Program-made: the position numbers and the translations under genes
Notes under the pieces: model-generated
The model's database searches: none
The model's input: only the letters and a program-made list of their open reading frames with translations
Told to the model about the DNA's origin: nothing
Source: Planctomycetota bacterium
GTDB lineage: Bacteria; Planctomycetota; UBA11346
Assembly: GCA_014193115.1 (NCBI GenBank)
Contig: BJHQ01000009.1
Location: 116,142 to 180,141 of the forward strand
Direction of reading: 5' to 3'
Length of the DNA stretch: 64,000 nucleotides
Shown: positions 8,716-17,302 of the stretch, one piece after another
How the letters are laid out: each line of letters starts with the position of its first letter
How positions within the stretch are numbered: the stretch's first letter is position 1

Positions 8716-9738
8716 ATGCCCATCGATCCGCTCGGCCTGCTGCTGGTCATCGTCGCCGGCGCCATCGCCGGCGCGATGGCTTGGCCGGTCAAACTGCAGC
8801 GTACTTTCGCGATGGAGCACTGGTCCTTCGCCGCCTGGCTGGCGGGCCTGGTGGTGCTGCCGTGGCTGACGCTGTTCACGGTATTTCCACCTGCCGGACA
8901 GGCGATCGCTGACGTGCCGCTGCGCCCATTGCTGATCGCCAATGCCTGGTCGGTGGCCTGGGGCATCGCCAATGTCCTGTTCAGCATCTGCCTGATGCGC
9001 ATCGGCTTCGGCCTGAGCACTGGACTGCTCACCGGCATCGGCCTGCCGATCGGGATCCTGGTGCCGATGGTGTTCCAGGGGAGCGGCGGCTTCGCCCAGG
9101 CGCCATCCCTGCTCAGTGAAGCAGGGCAGATCATGGTCGGCGGAACAGCGGTGATGGTGGTGGCGGTGATCCTGATCGCCTGGGCTGGGCTGGCCCGTGA
9201 TGCATCGCGTACGGCGACAGGATCGAGCGGCGGCTCCCTGACCGGGATGGCGATGGCGGCGTCAGCCGGAGTCCTTCAGGTCGGCCTGAGTTTTTCCTTC
9301 ATCTACAGCCAGGGGCCGATCACCGAGGCCTTCCACGCCCGTGGCGCCTCGCCGTTGGTGGCCAATCTCGGCGTCTGGGCGCTGGTCCTGCCAGGCGGAG
9401 CCTTGATCAATGTCGGCTATGCCGCTTGGCGGATGACCTGGCTGCGGAACTGGGGCACGCTGCTGGGATCGCCCAGCGATTTCGCCCTGAGCGTGCTGAT
9501 CGGAGTGAATTTCCTGGTCTTTCTGCTCTGCTATGGGCTCGGCTGCCAGTGGCTCGGAGCGGTTGGCGCGGCCCTCGGGTTCGGCGTTTATCAGGCGATG
9601 ATGATCGTGTCGGCGCAGACCGTTGGCATCCTGGGCGGCGAATGGCGAAACACGCCACGTCGTCCGCGTTGGCTGATGGCCTGCGGCGTGATCCTGCTGC
9701 TTGCAGCGGTGGCGCTGATGGCCTGGGGTCAGAGCTGA
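8716..9738 (+). CDS. RhaT-like (L-rhamnose/H+ symporter family) membrane transporter
   Basis: A 340-residue integral membrane protein with about ten hydrophobic segments starting at residue 4 (LGLLLVIVAGAIAGAMAW). The GFGLSTGLLTGIGLPIG segment and a small-residue-rich repeat structure fit the RhaT branch of the drug/metabolite transporter superfamily. GAAAGAAGG six bases upstream supports the ATG at 8716. It follows the AraC regulator by 178 bases, a gap with no strong signal, and is probably co-regulated with the polysaccharide locus. The likely job is uptake of a deoxy- or neutral sugar released by the secreted enzymes; rhamnose (pectin RG-I, ulvan) is the obvious candidate but is inferred from family only. 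Confidence 0.75.
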   Translation: MPIDPLGLLLVIVAGAIAGAMAWPVKLQRTFAMEHWSFAAWLAGLVVLPWLTLFTVFPPAGQAIADVPLRPLLIANAWSVAWGIANVLFSICLMRIGFGLSTGLLTGIGLPIGILVPMVFQGSGGFAQAPSLLSEAGQIMVGGTAVMVVAVILIAWAGLARDASRTATGSSGGSLTGMAMAASAGVLQVGLSFSFIYSQGPITEAFHARGASPLVANLGVWALVLPGGALINVGYAAWRMTWLRNWGTLLGSPSDFALSVLIGVNFLVFLLCYGLGCQWLGAVGAALGFGVYQAMMIVSAQTVGILGGEWRNTPRRPRWLMACGVILLLAAVALMAWGQS

Positions 9739-9751
9739 CCGGCCATTTCTG

Positions 9752-10444
9752 CTAGACCGACAGATGCTTACCCACGGCGGCGGTATCCATGGACGCGACC
9801 AGTCCTTGATCCACCACCCGGCCGCGATCCATCACCACATAACGGTGGCCGATCCGGCGGATGAACTCGAAATACTGCTCGACCAGGATGATCGCCATGC
9901 CCTGGGCGGCGAGGCGTTGCAGGACGTCACCGATCAGGTCGATGACATTGGGCTGGATGCCTTCGGTCGGTTCATCGAGCATCAGCACCTGGGGATCGCC
10001 GACCAAGGCGCGGGCGATGGCCAGCTGCTGCTGTTGCCCGCCGGACAGATCTCCGCCCATGCGCTTGCGGAAATCCTTGAGAATCGGAAAGGTCGAGAAG
10101 ACCAGCTCCGGCAGGCGACGACTGCCATCCCGGCGCGCCGACAATCCGACCAGCAGGTTCTCCTCGACGGTCAGCTTGGGGAAGATTTCCCGGCCCTGGG
10201 GCACCAGAGCCAGTCCAAGCTTGGCCCTGAGATGAGCCTTGGCCCGTGAGATGTCGTTGTTCCCCAGCCGAACCTCGCCGCGATTCGTGCCGAGCTGGCC
10301 CATCAGCGAGCGCAGCAACGTCGTTTTGCCGACGCCGTTGCGGCCCATCACGCAGGTGATCGCGCCGGCCGGGGCTTCCAGCGACACCTCGCGCAGCGCC
10401 TGGACCGCGCCATAGCTGTGGTTGAGAGCGGTGACCTTCAGCAT
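9752..10444 (-). CDS. urtE: Urea ABC transporter ATP-binding protein UrtE
   Basis: A 230-residue branched-chain/urea-type ABC ATPase. Walker A GRNGVGKTT, signature LSGGQQQQ, Walker B VLMLDEPTEGIQPN and the switch region ILVEQYFEF are intact. GRNGVGKTTLLRSLMG and EGIQPNVIDLI are typical of UrtE as opposed to LivF. I start at 10444 (MLKVTALNHSYG); the frame continues upstream but has no family similarity there. It is the last gene of urtABCDE, about 95 bases after urtD. It pairs with UrtD to power urea uptake through UrtB/UrtC. Confidence 0.92.
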   Translation of the reverse strand: MLKVTALNHSYGAVQALREVSLEAPAGAITCVMGRNGVGKTTLLRSLMGQLGTNRGEVRLGNNDISRAKAHLRAKLGLALVPQGREIFPKLTVEENLLVGLSARRDGSRRLPELVFSTFPILKDFRKRMGGDLSGGQQQQLAIARALVGDPQVLMLDEPTEGIQPNVIDLIGDVLQRLAAQGMAIILVEQYFEFIRRIGHRYVVMDRGRVVDQGLVASMDTAAVGKHLSV

Positions 10445-10538
10445 GGGCAGGGTCTGGCGGCTGGGGGCCGGGGGCTGGGGTCGCTTGCGTCCGCTGTGCG
10501 TGATCGATGGCGCCGATGGCCGATGACACCTGAGCACT

Positions 10539-11306
10539 TCATGATCGCCGTTCTCCACCGCGGCCCAGATAGGCGGTGCGCACCTGTTCATTGGCGCTTA
10601 CCGCATCAAGACTGCCCTCGGCCAGGACCTTGCCTTCGCACAGGCAAGTGACGGTGCCGCCGAGCCGGCGGACGAACTCCATGTCATGCTCGATTACGAT
10701 CAAGGTGTGCTGGCCCTTCAGTTCCAGGAGCAGCTCGGCGGTCAAGGCGGTCTCATGATCGGTGAGGCCGGCGGCGGGCTCATCGACCAGCAGCAGGTTG
10801 GCGCCGCTGACCATCAGCATGCTGATTTCCAGCCATTGGCGCTGGCCGTGAGACAGATCCCGGGCCAGCCCGTCGCGCTGGCTGATCAGATGGACCCGAC
10901 TGAGCAGGTGGTCGATTCGATCGCGTTCCGCGGTGGATTCCCGGCGGAACAGATTGGAAAAGATTCCGCGCCTCCCGGGCAGGGCCAGTTCCATGTTCTG
11001 GTACACGGTAAGGGAATCGAACACCGACGGCGTCTGAAACTTGCGCCCGACACCGAGGGCGGCGATGGCGCTGTCGGCCCAGCCGGTGACCTCGTGATCG
11101 CCGATATGGACTCGTCCAGTCGTGGGCCTGGTCTTGCCGCTGATCACATCGCACATCGTCGTCTTGCCGGCGCCATTCGGCCCGATGACCGTGCGTAGTT
11201 CGCCGCGATCGACGCCGAAATGGGCGATGTCTAGGGCTTTGAAGCCGTCGAAGACCGCGGTCACCGCTTCCAGTTGCAGCCAGTCGGCGCGTTGTTCGCT
11301 GGTCAT
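10539..11306 (-). CDS. urtD: Urea ABC transporter ATP-binding protein UrtD
   Basis: A 255-residue ABC ATPase with Walker A GPNGAGKTT, a signature of the LSHGQRQWLEI type that is characteristic of UrtD, and Walker B LLLVDEPAAGL followed by the H-loop VIEHDMEFVR. The ATG at 11306 overlaps the urtC stop as ATGA, which fixes the start. It forms the ATPase pair with UrtE on the cytoplasmic side of the urea importer. Confidence 0.93.
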   Translation of the reverse strand: MTSEQRADWLQLEAVTAVFDGFKALDIAHFGVDRGELRTVIGPNGAGKTTMCDVISGKTRPTTGRVHIGDHEVTGWADSAIAALGVGRKFQTPSVFDSLTVYQNMELALPGRRGIFSNLFRRESTAERDRIDHLLSRVHLISQRDGLARDLSHGQRQWLEISMLMVSGANLLLVDEPAAGLTDHETALTAELLLELKGQHTLIVIEHDMEFVRRLGGTVTCLCEGKVLAEGSLDAVSANEQVRTAYLGRGGERRS

Positions 11307-12517
11307 GGGCTGGTTCCCCTGACATAGGCGACCAGTGCGCGCCAGCGGCCGATCAGGCCATCGGGTAGGAAGAGTACGACCAGGATGAAGATCATTCCGA
11401 TGATCAGCATCCAGAATTGCGGCATTTTTGACATGAACTGTTTCAACACAGCATTCAGCCACTCCGGCGCGAAGGGTAGCGTGATGGTTCTTCCCGAGGT
11501 CAGGAAAGACTCGAACAAACACACCGCAAGGGTCCCGACCACCGGGCCGATGATGGTCCCTCGGCCACCGACGGCGACCCACACGACCACCAGGATCGAG
11601 GCCGAAGCCGCCATGTTCGACGGGTTGATGTTCTGGGTCTGGGGCGCATACAGCGCGCCGCCGATCCCGGCGAGGATCGCGGCGATGACAAAAATCGCCG
11701 TTTTATAGCGGACGGGCGACAAGCCGGTGAAACGCACCCGGGATTCGCTGTCGCGGATCGCCACCAGGATCCGGCCGAACCGGGTCTGGACCAAGGCGAG
11801 GGCGAACAGGGTCGCGCCGAGCATGGTCAGGACCGAAACCAGATAGAGCCCCATCTTCATCCCCGGATCGCGCATGTCGCCGCCGAACAGGATCTGGATT
11901 CCAGATAAGCCATTGGTTCCACAGAGCATCAGGTCGTTGCGGCAGAACATCAGCCAGGCGGCGATGGTAATGGCCTGGGTGATGATGGAAAAATACACGC
12001 CTTTGATCCGGCTGCGGAAGGCGAAGAAGCCGATCAGCCAGGCAGCGATGGCGGGCAGCAGCAGGACCATCGCCACCGCGAACCATGGCCACGCAAAGGG
12101 CTGCCAGAACCACGGAAGAACCAGGTTGGGATCGCTGGTGACCACGAACAGCTGCATCGGTATGGTTCCCGACTTGGGATCCATCGGTCCATGCATGCAC
12201 ATGAACATGCCCAGGGCGTAGCCGCCCACGGTGAAGAACATCGCCTGGCACAGACTGAGGATCCCGGTGTAGCCCCACACCAAATCGAGACCGATCGCCA
12301 CCAAGGCGAGGGCGCAATAGCGGCCGATCTGACTGATCAACGACATGTCGGCCAGTCCGGCCAGGTGCAGCATCGGCATGACGAACAGCAGAACGAAGGC
12401 GAGAAGAGCCAGCCCCGCCTGATCGAACCACAGCACGGGAGCCTGCCAGCCACCAGCGCGGATCGCTTTTGCGAGAGCGAATTCCCGCAGGTCATTGGGA
12501 TAGACGCGATCAGTCAT
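11303..12517 (-). CDS. urtC: Urea ABC transporter permease UrtC
   Basis: A 404-residue membrane protein of the LivM/UrtC class with many transmembrane segments. SLCQAMFFTVGGYALGMFMC is the hallmark 'G.lsLgha.ffglGaYt' motif, and GRGTIIGPVVGTLAV is the conserved C-terminal loop. I start at ATG 12517 (MTDRVYPNDLRE), as an upstream in-frame TTG lies in a REP-like repeat. The gene overlaps urtD by ATGA. A palindrome at 12528-12551 sits 11 bases before the start codon in the leader. UrtC pairs with UrtB to form the urea channel. Confidence 0.92.
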   Translation of the reverse strand: MTDRVYPNDLREFALAKAIRAGGWQAPVLWFDQAGLALLAFVLLFVMPMLHLAGLADMSLISQIGRYCALALVAIGLDLVWGYTGILSLCQAMFFTVGGYALGMFMCMHGPMDPKSGTIPMQLFVVTSDPNLVLPWFWQPFAWPWFAVAMVLLLPAIAAWLIGFFAFRSRIKGVYFSIITQAITIAAWLMFCRNDLMLCGTNGLSGIQILFGGDMRDPGMKMGLYLVSVLTMLGATLFALALVQTRFGRILVAIRDSESRVRFTGLSPVRYKTAIFVIAAILAGIGGALYAPQTQNINPSNMAASASILVVVWVAVGGRGTIIGPVVGTLAVCLFESFLTSGRTITLPFAPEWLNAVLKQFMSKMPQFWMLIIGMIFILVVLFLPDGLIGRWRALVAYVRGTSP

Positions 12518-12527
12518 GCGCTGAGCC

Positions 12528-12706
12528 CGGAGCGCCGCAGTCCGTGCGGCCCGATCACCCGTGGCGATCGCCAAGCAGAGGTGTGGATGAGAAAATTAAT
12601 CAGCGACACCGGCCGCACGGAGTGCGGCGCTCCGGGACCAACTGCCCAGCCGCCAGTGGTCGAATGAATCAGCGACACCGGCCGCACGGAGTGCGGCGCT
12701 CCGGGT
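12528..12706. repeat. REP-like palindromes between urtB and urtC
   Basis: The 213-base gap between urtB and urtC carries three copies of the Z-type palindrome (core CCGCACGGAGTGCGG): 12528-12551 in reversed orientation, and two in the same orientation at 12609-12636 and 12678-12705. The latter two are part of a 36-base direct repeat spaced 70 bases apart. The same palindrome recurs in blocks at 18241-18790, 20781-21001 and 23665-23862. In the urt mRNA these would form hairpins just before urtC and could act on RNA stability or partial termination. Confidence 0.8.
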
Positions 12707-12730
12707 TTGAGCCGCGCCACAGGTACTGAT

Positions 12731-14314
12731 TCAAACATCGGCCAACCTCCCCCGGGGCGGGAACAGCCCCTGTGGGCGCACTTGCAGGAATAGGATCACA
12801 GCAGCCAGCACCAGGACCTTGGCGAATACGGCTTGGGTCCAGGGCTCTAGGAACTTGGTGGCGATGCCCAGGCCGAGTCCGGCGCAGACCACGCCCCAGA
12901 GATTGCCGACTCCGCCGGCAGCCACCACCAGGAAGGAATCGATGATGAATTCCTGGCCCATGTCAGGTTTCAGGCCGCCGATCAGGGTCAGCGCACAACC
13001 AGCAGCTCCGGCCAGACCGCTGCCCAGGGAGAAGGTCAGCCCATCGATGGTACGGGTGTCGACGCCCAGTGATGCCGCGGTGCGCCGGCTCTGGACCGTC
13101 GCCCGCAGCAGAAGACCGAGCCGGGTGCGATTCATCAGCACCCACACCGCGGCCACCGAAATCACGGTGACCAGGATGATGAACAGACGGTTCCAGGGCA
13201 GGACCAAATCGGGCATGGGTTCCCAGCCGCCGGTCAGCCAGGCCGGCGCGACCACCGCCTGGTTGTCTCCGAAACCGTACCGCACGGACCAGATCATCAC
13301 CTGGCCGATGCCGATGGTGGCAAGCAGGGTTTCCAATGGACGGCCATACAAGTGCCGGATCACGGTCAATTCGAGCAGCCAGCCGACGGCACCTGCGGAG
13401 ATGAACCCTGCGACCAATCCCAAAGGGAAATAGAACGGCAGCAGCGATGGGGGCAGCGCCCATGCGAAGAACCATTGGACAAGGAGGGCGGCATAGGCCC
13501 CGACCATCAGCATTTCGCCGTGGGCCATATTGATGACTCCCATCAGGCCAAAGGTGATGGCCAGACCGAGGGCCATGACGATCAGCACCGAACCCAGAGA
13601 CAATCCGCTGAATACCGTCTGGATGGTGCGTACCACGGTGTGGTGGCTGTCGATTGCGGCCAGGGCGGCAACGGCGGCCTGGCGCACCGCCGGGTCAGCG
13701 TCTTTGTCCCGGACCACCTTCAGCGCGTCGCCGGCCCGGCTGCTGGCGAGCTCCTCAATGGTTTTGGCACCAGCGATGCGCACGGCGGCATCGACCGAGG
13801 CCAGATCGATCAACGCGATGCCTTCGGCAGCGGAGCGCCGGATGCGGGGATCAGGGTCGTTGGCGGCGATTGGCGCGAGCAGGATGCGGTTCTGCGGTCC
13901 GCCGGCATCGCCAGTGCGACTGACGGCGGTCAGGCGCTTTGCGGGATCAGGATCGGCCAGGCGCAGCCGCGACACCGCCGTGCTGGCTGCCAGTTTGTCC
14001 TTCCGGGTCAGCGGCAGCTCGGACAAGGTGCTGCGGGGCAGCGCCGTGGGCGAGAGCTTTTCCCGGGTCAGGGGATGCAGCGGAGTCAGGTCGCCATCGG
14101 GCTCAAGCGCCAGGACCACCCGGCCTTTCCAGGTGAATCCGCTGTTTTTCGCATATTCATCGAAGAATCCCACCAGCCGCTGATCGCCGCTGGCGGCCAG
14201 GGTCTCGATCGCGGCCTTGCGCACGGCCGGATCCTCGTCGGCCAAGCGGAGCAGATCCGCCTCGCTGGCGAACAACCCGAACGTGATGGCCAGATACAGG
14301 AGCAGGAGGCGCAC
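12731..14314 (-). CDS. urtB: Urea ABC transporter permease UrtB with exported N-terminal domain
   Basis: A 527-residue protein. It starts with GTG at 14314 (GAGCGG upstream) followed by a signal peptide (RLLLLYLAITFGLFASE). Residues 20-215 are a HEAT-like helical domain (DPAVRKAAIETLAASGDQ, DPDPRIRRSAAEGIALID, DKDADPAVRQAAVAALAAI). Residues 225-527 are the LivH/UrtB permease with GLAITFGLMGVINMAHGEML and a conserved C-terminal VRPQGLFPPRG. The HEAT-like extension is a known feature of UrtB and separates it from LivH. With UrtC it forms the transmembrane pore. Confidence 0.92.
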   Translation of the reverse strand: MRLLLLYLAITFGLFASEADLLRLADEDPAVRKAAIETLAASGDQRLVGFFDEYAKNSGFTWKGRVVLALEPDGDLTPLHPLTREKLSPTALPRSTLSELPLTRKDKLAASTAVSRLRLADPDPAKRLTAVSRTGDAGGPQNRILLAPIAANDPDPRIRRSAAEGIALIDLASVDAAVRIAGAKTIEELASSRAGDALKVVRDKDADPAVRQAAVAALAAIDSHHTVVRTIQTVFSGLSLGSVLIVMALGLAITFGLMGVINMAHGEMLMVGAYAALLVQWFFAWALPPSLLPFYFPLGLVAGFISAGAVGWLLELTVIRHLYGRPLETLLATIGIGQVMIWSVRYGFGDNQAVVAPAWLTGGWEPMPDLVLPWNRLFIILVTVISVAAVWVLMNRTRLGLLLRATVQSRRTAASLGVDTRTIDGLTFSLGSGLAGAAGCALTLIGGLKPDMGQEFIIDSFLVVAAGGVGNLWGVVCAGLGLGIATKFLEPWTQAVFAKVLVLAAVILFLQVRPQGLFPPRGRLADV

Positions 14315-14437
14315 GATCAGCCGCTCGATCCCTGGGCAAAGGGCGCGGAGTTCCGGGCTTCCGGATCAGGTGGCAGGTTCGGGTCGGTCATCTGAGGATT
14401 CTGTCGAGTCGTTAAGCATGATGTCCCTCCACGGAAA

Positions 14438-14494
14438 AACCGGGGCACGTCGGAACAGGAGCAACCCCGCCCTCCACTCCGACGCACCCCGGTT
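14438..14494 (-). terminator. Rho-independent-type terminator/attenuator upstream of urtB
   Basis: Arms 14438-14454 and 14478-14494 pair over 17 bases with two mismatches (ACCGGGGCACGTCGGA against TCCGACGCACCCCGGT) around a 23-base loop. Read on the minus strand, the stem is followed at once by TTTTT (complement of 14435-14439). This is the second hairpin between urtA and urtB, so read-through into urtBCDE should be partial, giving more substrate-binding protein than membrane complex. Confidence 0.65.
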
Positions 14495-14627
14495 GTCCCG
14501 TGAAAGAGCCGATCCGCTGGGAACTGCCTGAGCAGCGGCGGACCATGTGCCCGCGTTGCCGGCCGCCGATGGTTGGATCGGCGACCGGCCCCGGGCGTCC
14601 CCGGCGTCACCAGGGAGGGGAAAACTT

Positions 14628-14673
14628 CTCGGGAAGGGTTATTCCGAGCCGAATGGCGCGGTCTCTTCCCGAG
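14628..14673 (-). terminator. Terminator-like hairpin just after urtA
   Basis: A perfect nine-base inverted repeat (CTCGGGAAG at 14628-14636 and CTTCCCGAG at 14665-14673) starts seven bases after the urtA stop. On the minus strand it is followed by AAGTTTTCC. The loop of 28 bases is long for an intrinsic terminator, so it may act as a 3' stabilising or attenuating structure. The remainder of the 365-base urtA-urtB gap (14315-14679) holds the second hairpin and no gene I can support. Confidence 0.5.
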
Positions 14674-14679
14674 CTGACA

Positions 14680-15912
14680 TCACTTCTTCTTCGGGCCGCC
14701 AGTCGGGGCGGGATAGTCACCCTTCGGCCACAGGTAAGCCGAGTAGCTGTCGGGCTTCACCAGGCCCTTCGACTTCCACACGATCTTGAACTGGCCGTTC
14801 TTGAGGATTTCACCGATGTAGACCGGCTTGTAGGTGTGCTGGTTCTTCTCGTCCATCTTCTTCTTGCCGCCGGGCGCATCGAATTCCAGGCCATAGACCG
14901 CCTGACGAACCGCATCGACCTCGAAGCTCTTGGCCTTTTCAACGGCCGCCTTCCACACGTACACCCCGTAGTATGCGGCTTCGATCGGATCGTCGGTGAC
15001 GCGGTCCTTGCCGTATTTGGCTGAGAACGCGGCATTGAAAGCCTTGTTCTCGGGAGTGTCGATGGAGGCGAAGTAGTTCCACGCGGCGAGGTGTCCGACC
15101 AGGGGCGGGACTTCCATGGCGCGCAGTTCGTCTTCAGCAACCGAGAACGCCATGATCGGGCAGTCGGTGGAGGTCAGACCCTGATTGGCGAATTCCTTGT
15201 AGAACGGCACGTTGCTGTCGCCATTGATGGTCGACAGCACGCAAGCGCCGCCGCCTTTGGCGAGATCTTTGATCTTGGCGACGATGGTCTGGTAGTCCTT
15301 GTGGCCGAAAGGAGTGTATTCTTCCTGCACGTTGGCGTCAGGGACGCCCTTGGCCTTCAAGAAGGCCTTGAGGACTTTGTTGGCGGTCCGGGGGAAGACA
15401 TAGTCGGTGCCGAGCAGGTAGAACTTCTTGCTGCCCTGTTCGAGCATGTATTCGGCGGCCGGGACCAGCTGCTGATTGGGGCTGGCGGCGGTGTAGAAGA
15501 CGTTCAGCGACTGCTCTTCGCCCTCGTACTGGACCGGGTAGAACAGCAGGCTGTTGTATTCTTCGATCACCGGCAGGACGTGCTTGCGCGACACCGAAGT
15601 CCAGCAGCCGAAGATGGCAGCGACCTTTTGGGTCAGCACCAGTTCCTTGGCCTTTTCGGTGAACGTTGGCCAATCGGACTTGGGATCGACGACAACCGCT
15701 TCGATCTTCTTGCCCAAGACGCCGCCCTTGGCGTTGATCTCATCGATCGCCATCACCGAGGCATCTTTGCAGGAAATCTCGCTGATCGCCATGGTTCCGG
15801 TCAGCGAGTGCAGGATGCCGACCTTGACGGTGTCATCAGCTGCAAAGGCGCCGACGAAAGTCGCGGCGATGGTGAGGCACAGGGCGTTGGTCGCCGGTGC
15901 GGTGTTGGGCAT
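14680..15912 (-). CDS. urtA: Urea ABC transporter substrate-binding protein UrtA
   Basis: A 410-residue periplasmic binding protein. A signal peptide (NALCLTIAATFVGAFAADD) precedes the type-1 periplasmic fold: VKVGILHSLTGTMAISE, AIDEINAKGGVLGKKIE, AAIFGCWTSVSRKHVLP and LLFYPVQYEGEE are all diagnostic of UrtA/FmdD as opposed to the amino-acid-binding LivK. The C-terminal LWPKGDYPAP region is also typical. The ATG at 15912 has a GGAG-type site upstream. It binds urea and delivers it to UrtBC. No urease genes are visible in this window. Confidence 0.93.
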   Translation of the reverse strand: MPNTAPATNALCLTIAATFVGAFAADDTVKVGILHSLTGTMAISEISCKDASVMAIDEINAKGGVLGKKIEAVVVDPKSDWPTFTEKAKELVLTQKVAAIFGCWTSVSRKHVLPVIEEYNSLLFYPVQYEGEEQSLNVFYTAASPNQQLVPAAEYMLEQGSKKFYLLGTDYVFPRTANKVLKAFLKAKGVPDANVQEEYTPFGHKDYQTIVAKIKDLAKGGGACVLSTINGDSNVPFYKEFANQGLTSTDCPIMAFSVAEDELRAMEVPPLVGHLAAWNYFASIDTPENKAFNAAFSAKYGKDRVTDDPIEAAYYGVYVWKAAVEKAKSFEVDAVRQAVYGLEFDAPGGKKKMDEKNQHTYKPVYIGEILKNGQFKIVWKSKGLVKPDSYSAYLWPKGDYPAPTGGPKKK

Positions 15913-15951
15913 AGGAGGATCTCCGATGGGCGGGTTTGGCCCATTCCTCCT

Positions 15952-15967
15952 GTGCGCTTTCCATGCC
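15952..15967 (-). promoter_or_regulatory. Candidate sigma-54-type promoter of urtA
   Basis: The minus-strand sequence TGGCATGGAAAGCGCA keeps the GG-N10-GC spacing and matches 9 of 12 defined positions of the sigma-54 consensus (TGGCACG-N4-TTGCW). The -12 element lacks the usual TT. The implied start of transcription would be about 28 bases before the urtA ATG, with the ribosome site between. Nitrogen control would suit a urea transporter, but this is a weak match. Confidence 0.3.
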
Positions 15968-16172
15968 AGGAAGATTCACCGACGATTCTGTTTCAATGTG
16001 AAGCAGAGCAGCGACGCACAACAGGTCGACTCGGTCAGAAATGAAGCAGATGCTTGGCTGGCAGAGCAGCAGCCTGCTCAGCGGAGCACCGGACGGCGCG
16101 TGTTGGGCTGCCTGATCGCCGCAGCCTGCCGCAACGCGGAGTAGACCCGATCGGGCCGCCCCGGAGGCCTGA

Positions 16173-16598
16173 TTACGATGCGACGAACACCACCACTGAG
16201 GCGACGTAGAATCCCAACCCGACGCCCAGCAGCAGCCGCTCGCGGGCGAAGGCCTTGGTCTTGGTGTTGCGGTGGAGCAACGCAGCCACCAGGATTTCCC
16301 GGTCGGTGCCAGGGAATTGGGTCAGCCATCTGATCTGGAGGGTGTTCAGGATGTGGAGGACGCCGGCAAGAACGATCACCAATCCCACCGCGAGGCACCA
16401 CTTCGCCACCTGGCTGGACTCGACGATTTTCGGTCCGCTGAATCCCGTGATGGTCAAGGAGAGCGTCGCTAGGGTCAGCAGCAATTGCTCGCGGCCCTGG
16501 ATGACGCCGAATTGACGGGCGACGATCTCCAAGGCCGGCGAAAGCCTGCCATCGTGCATCTTCAACAGGCGATCAGCCTCGGATTCGACCTCGTCCAT
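16173..16598 (-). CDS. Small membrane protein of unknown function
   Basis: 141 residues, not recognised. After a soluble N-terminal 35 residues there are three hydrophobic stretches: LLLTLATLSLTITGFSG, WCLAVGLVIVLAGVLHILNTL and LLLGVGLGFYVASVVVFVAS at the C-terminus. Between the second and third is a charged loop (NTKTKAFARER). The ATG at 16598 lies 29 bases after the stop of the exported-protein gene 16628-17173 on the same strand, so the two probably form an operon. No catalytic motif is seen. Confidence 0.65.
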   Translation of the reverse strand: MDEVESEADRLLKMHDGRLSPALEIVARQFGVIQGREQLLLTLATLSLTITGFSGPKIVESSQVAKWCLAVGLVIVLAGVLHILNTLQIRWLTQFPGTDREILVAALLHRNTKTKAFARERLLLGVGLGFYVASVVVFVAS

Positions 16599-16627
16599 GG
16601 CGGTTGCCGATCAACGGTCCAACTTGC

Positions 16628-17173
16628 TCATTTCCCCTCTTTGCGGATGGCAGCCTCAAGAGCCGCTCGTTGGGCCAGCACCAGTTCTTTGGGTCCGGTA
16701 AGTTTCAAATACAGCGGGCCTTGGGGGCCGGGCAGGACCACACCGAGCATCGCCGATCCCGGTTGGGGTTCAGTTTTTCCAGCCATGGGTGGGCCGACGG
16801 CCTTGTTGAACGTGCCGGTGATCTGGGCCAGGTGGTACTCTCCGTGCCGGGCAGTGCCGGTGGAGCGTTCTTGCTGTCGGCCGTCTTCGGCGAACTGGCC
16901 AAGCCAGCGGTTGAGGTTGGCCTCGACATCGCCGGCGCCCTGTGGGCCAAAGCTGAACACGGTGAATTCCGCTGCGGTGCCGGCATCGCCGGGAATGCGA
17001 TATTGGGCGATGCGTGGCCCGGCGGGCTGGAGGCGTTCCCAACTGGTTGGGAGGTTGAGCACCAATTCAGGGGCCAAGGTCAGCGGAGTGGTCGCATTGG
17101 CCGCGTTGGTCGCCTCACCAGCGGCGAGGGCGGCGAAGGCGACGAGACAGCAGAGGGCGATGAAGTGGCGCAT
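16628..17173 (-). CDS. Exported protein of unknown function
   Basis: 181 residues. The ATG at 17173 opens a signal peptide (MRHFIALCCLVAFAALAAG), which is why I prefer it to the longer frame. The mature part has a PsbP/DUF-like look (LPTSWERLQPAGPRIAQYRIPG, AEFTVFSFGPQGAGDVEANLNRW, GPLYLKLTGPKELV), similar in layout to small planctomycete proteins with a 'W....gpm....y...g' pattern, but I cannot name a family with confidence. It is probably periplasmic and is followed by the membrane protein 16173-16598. Confidence 0.65.
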   Translation of the reverse strand: MRHFIALCCLVAFAALAAGEATNAANATTPLTLAPELVLNLPTSWERLQPAGPRIAQYRIPGDAGTAAEFTVFSFGPQGAGDVEANLNRWLGQFAEDGRQQERSTGTARHGEYHLAQITGTFNKAVGPPMAGKTEPQPGSAMLGVVLPGPQGPLYLKLTGPKELVLAQRAALEAAIRKEGK

Positions 17174-17302
17174 GGCGACAGCCTCGCCACACGGCTGGAA
17201 AGGCAACGACGACAGAGCGCTCCCGGTCGCGAATTTCACACTGGCGCCGATCTGCTGCTCGGCTATGCAGCAAAACCCACGAAAAATCACCTGGATCACG
17301 CT

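Noticed and set aside
14317..14610. A minus-strand frame of 97 codons between urtA and urtB
   Set aside because: It runs through both sides of the terminator hairpin and has an arginine/glycine-rich composition typical of non-coding GC-rich DNA.
15913..16172. Guanidine (ykkC) or other riboswitch upstream of urtA
   Set aside because: I looked for the ykkC conserved blocks and found none; the leader before urtA seems too short.
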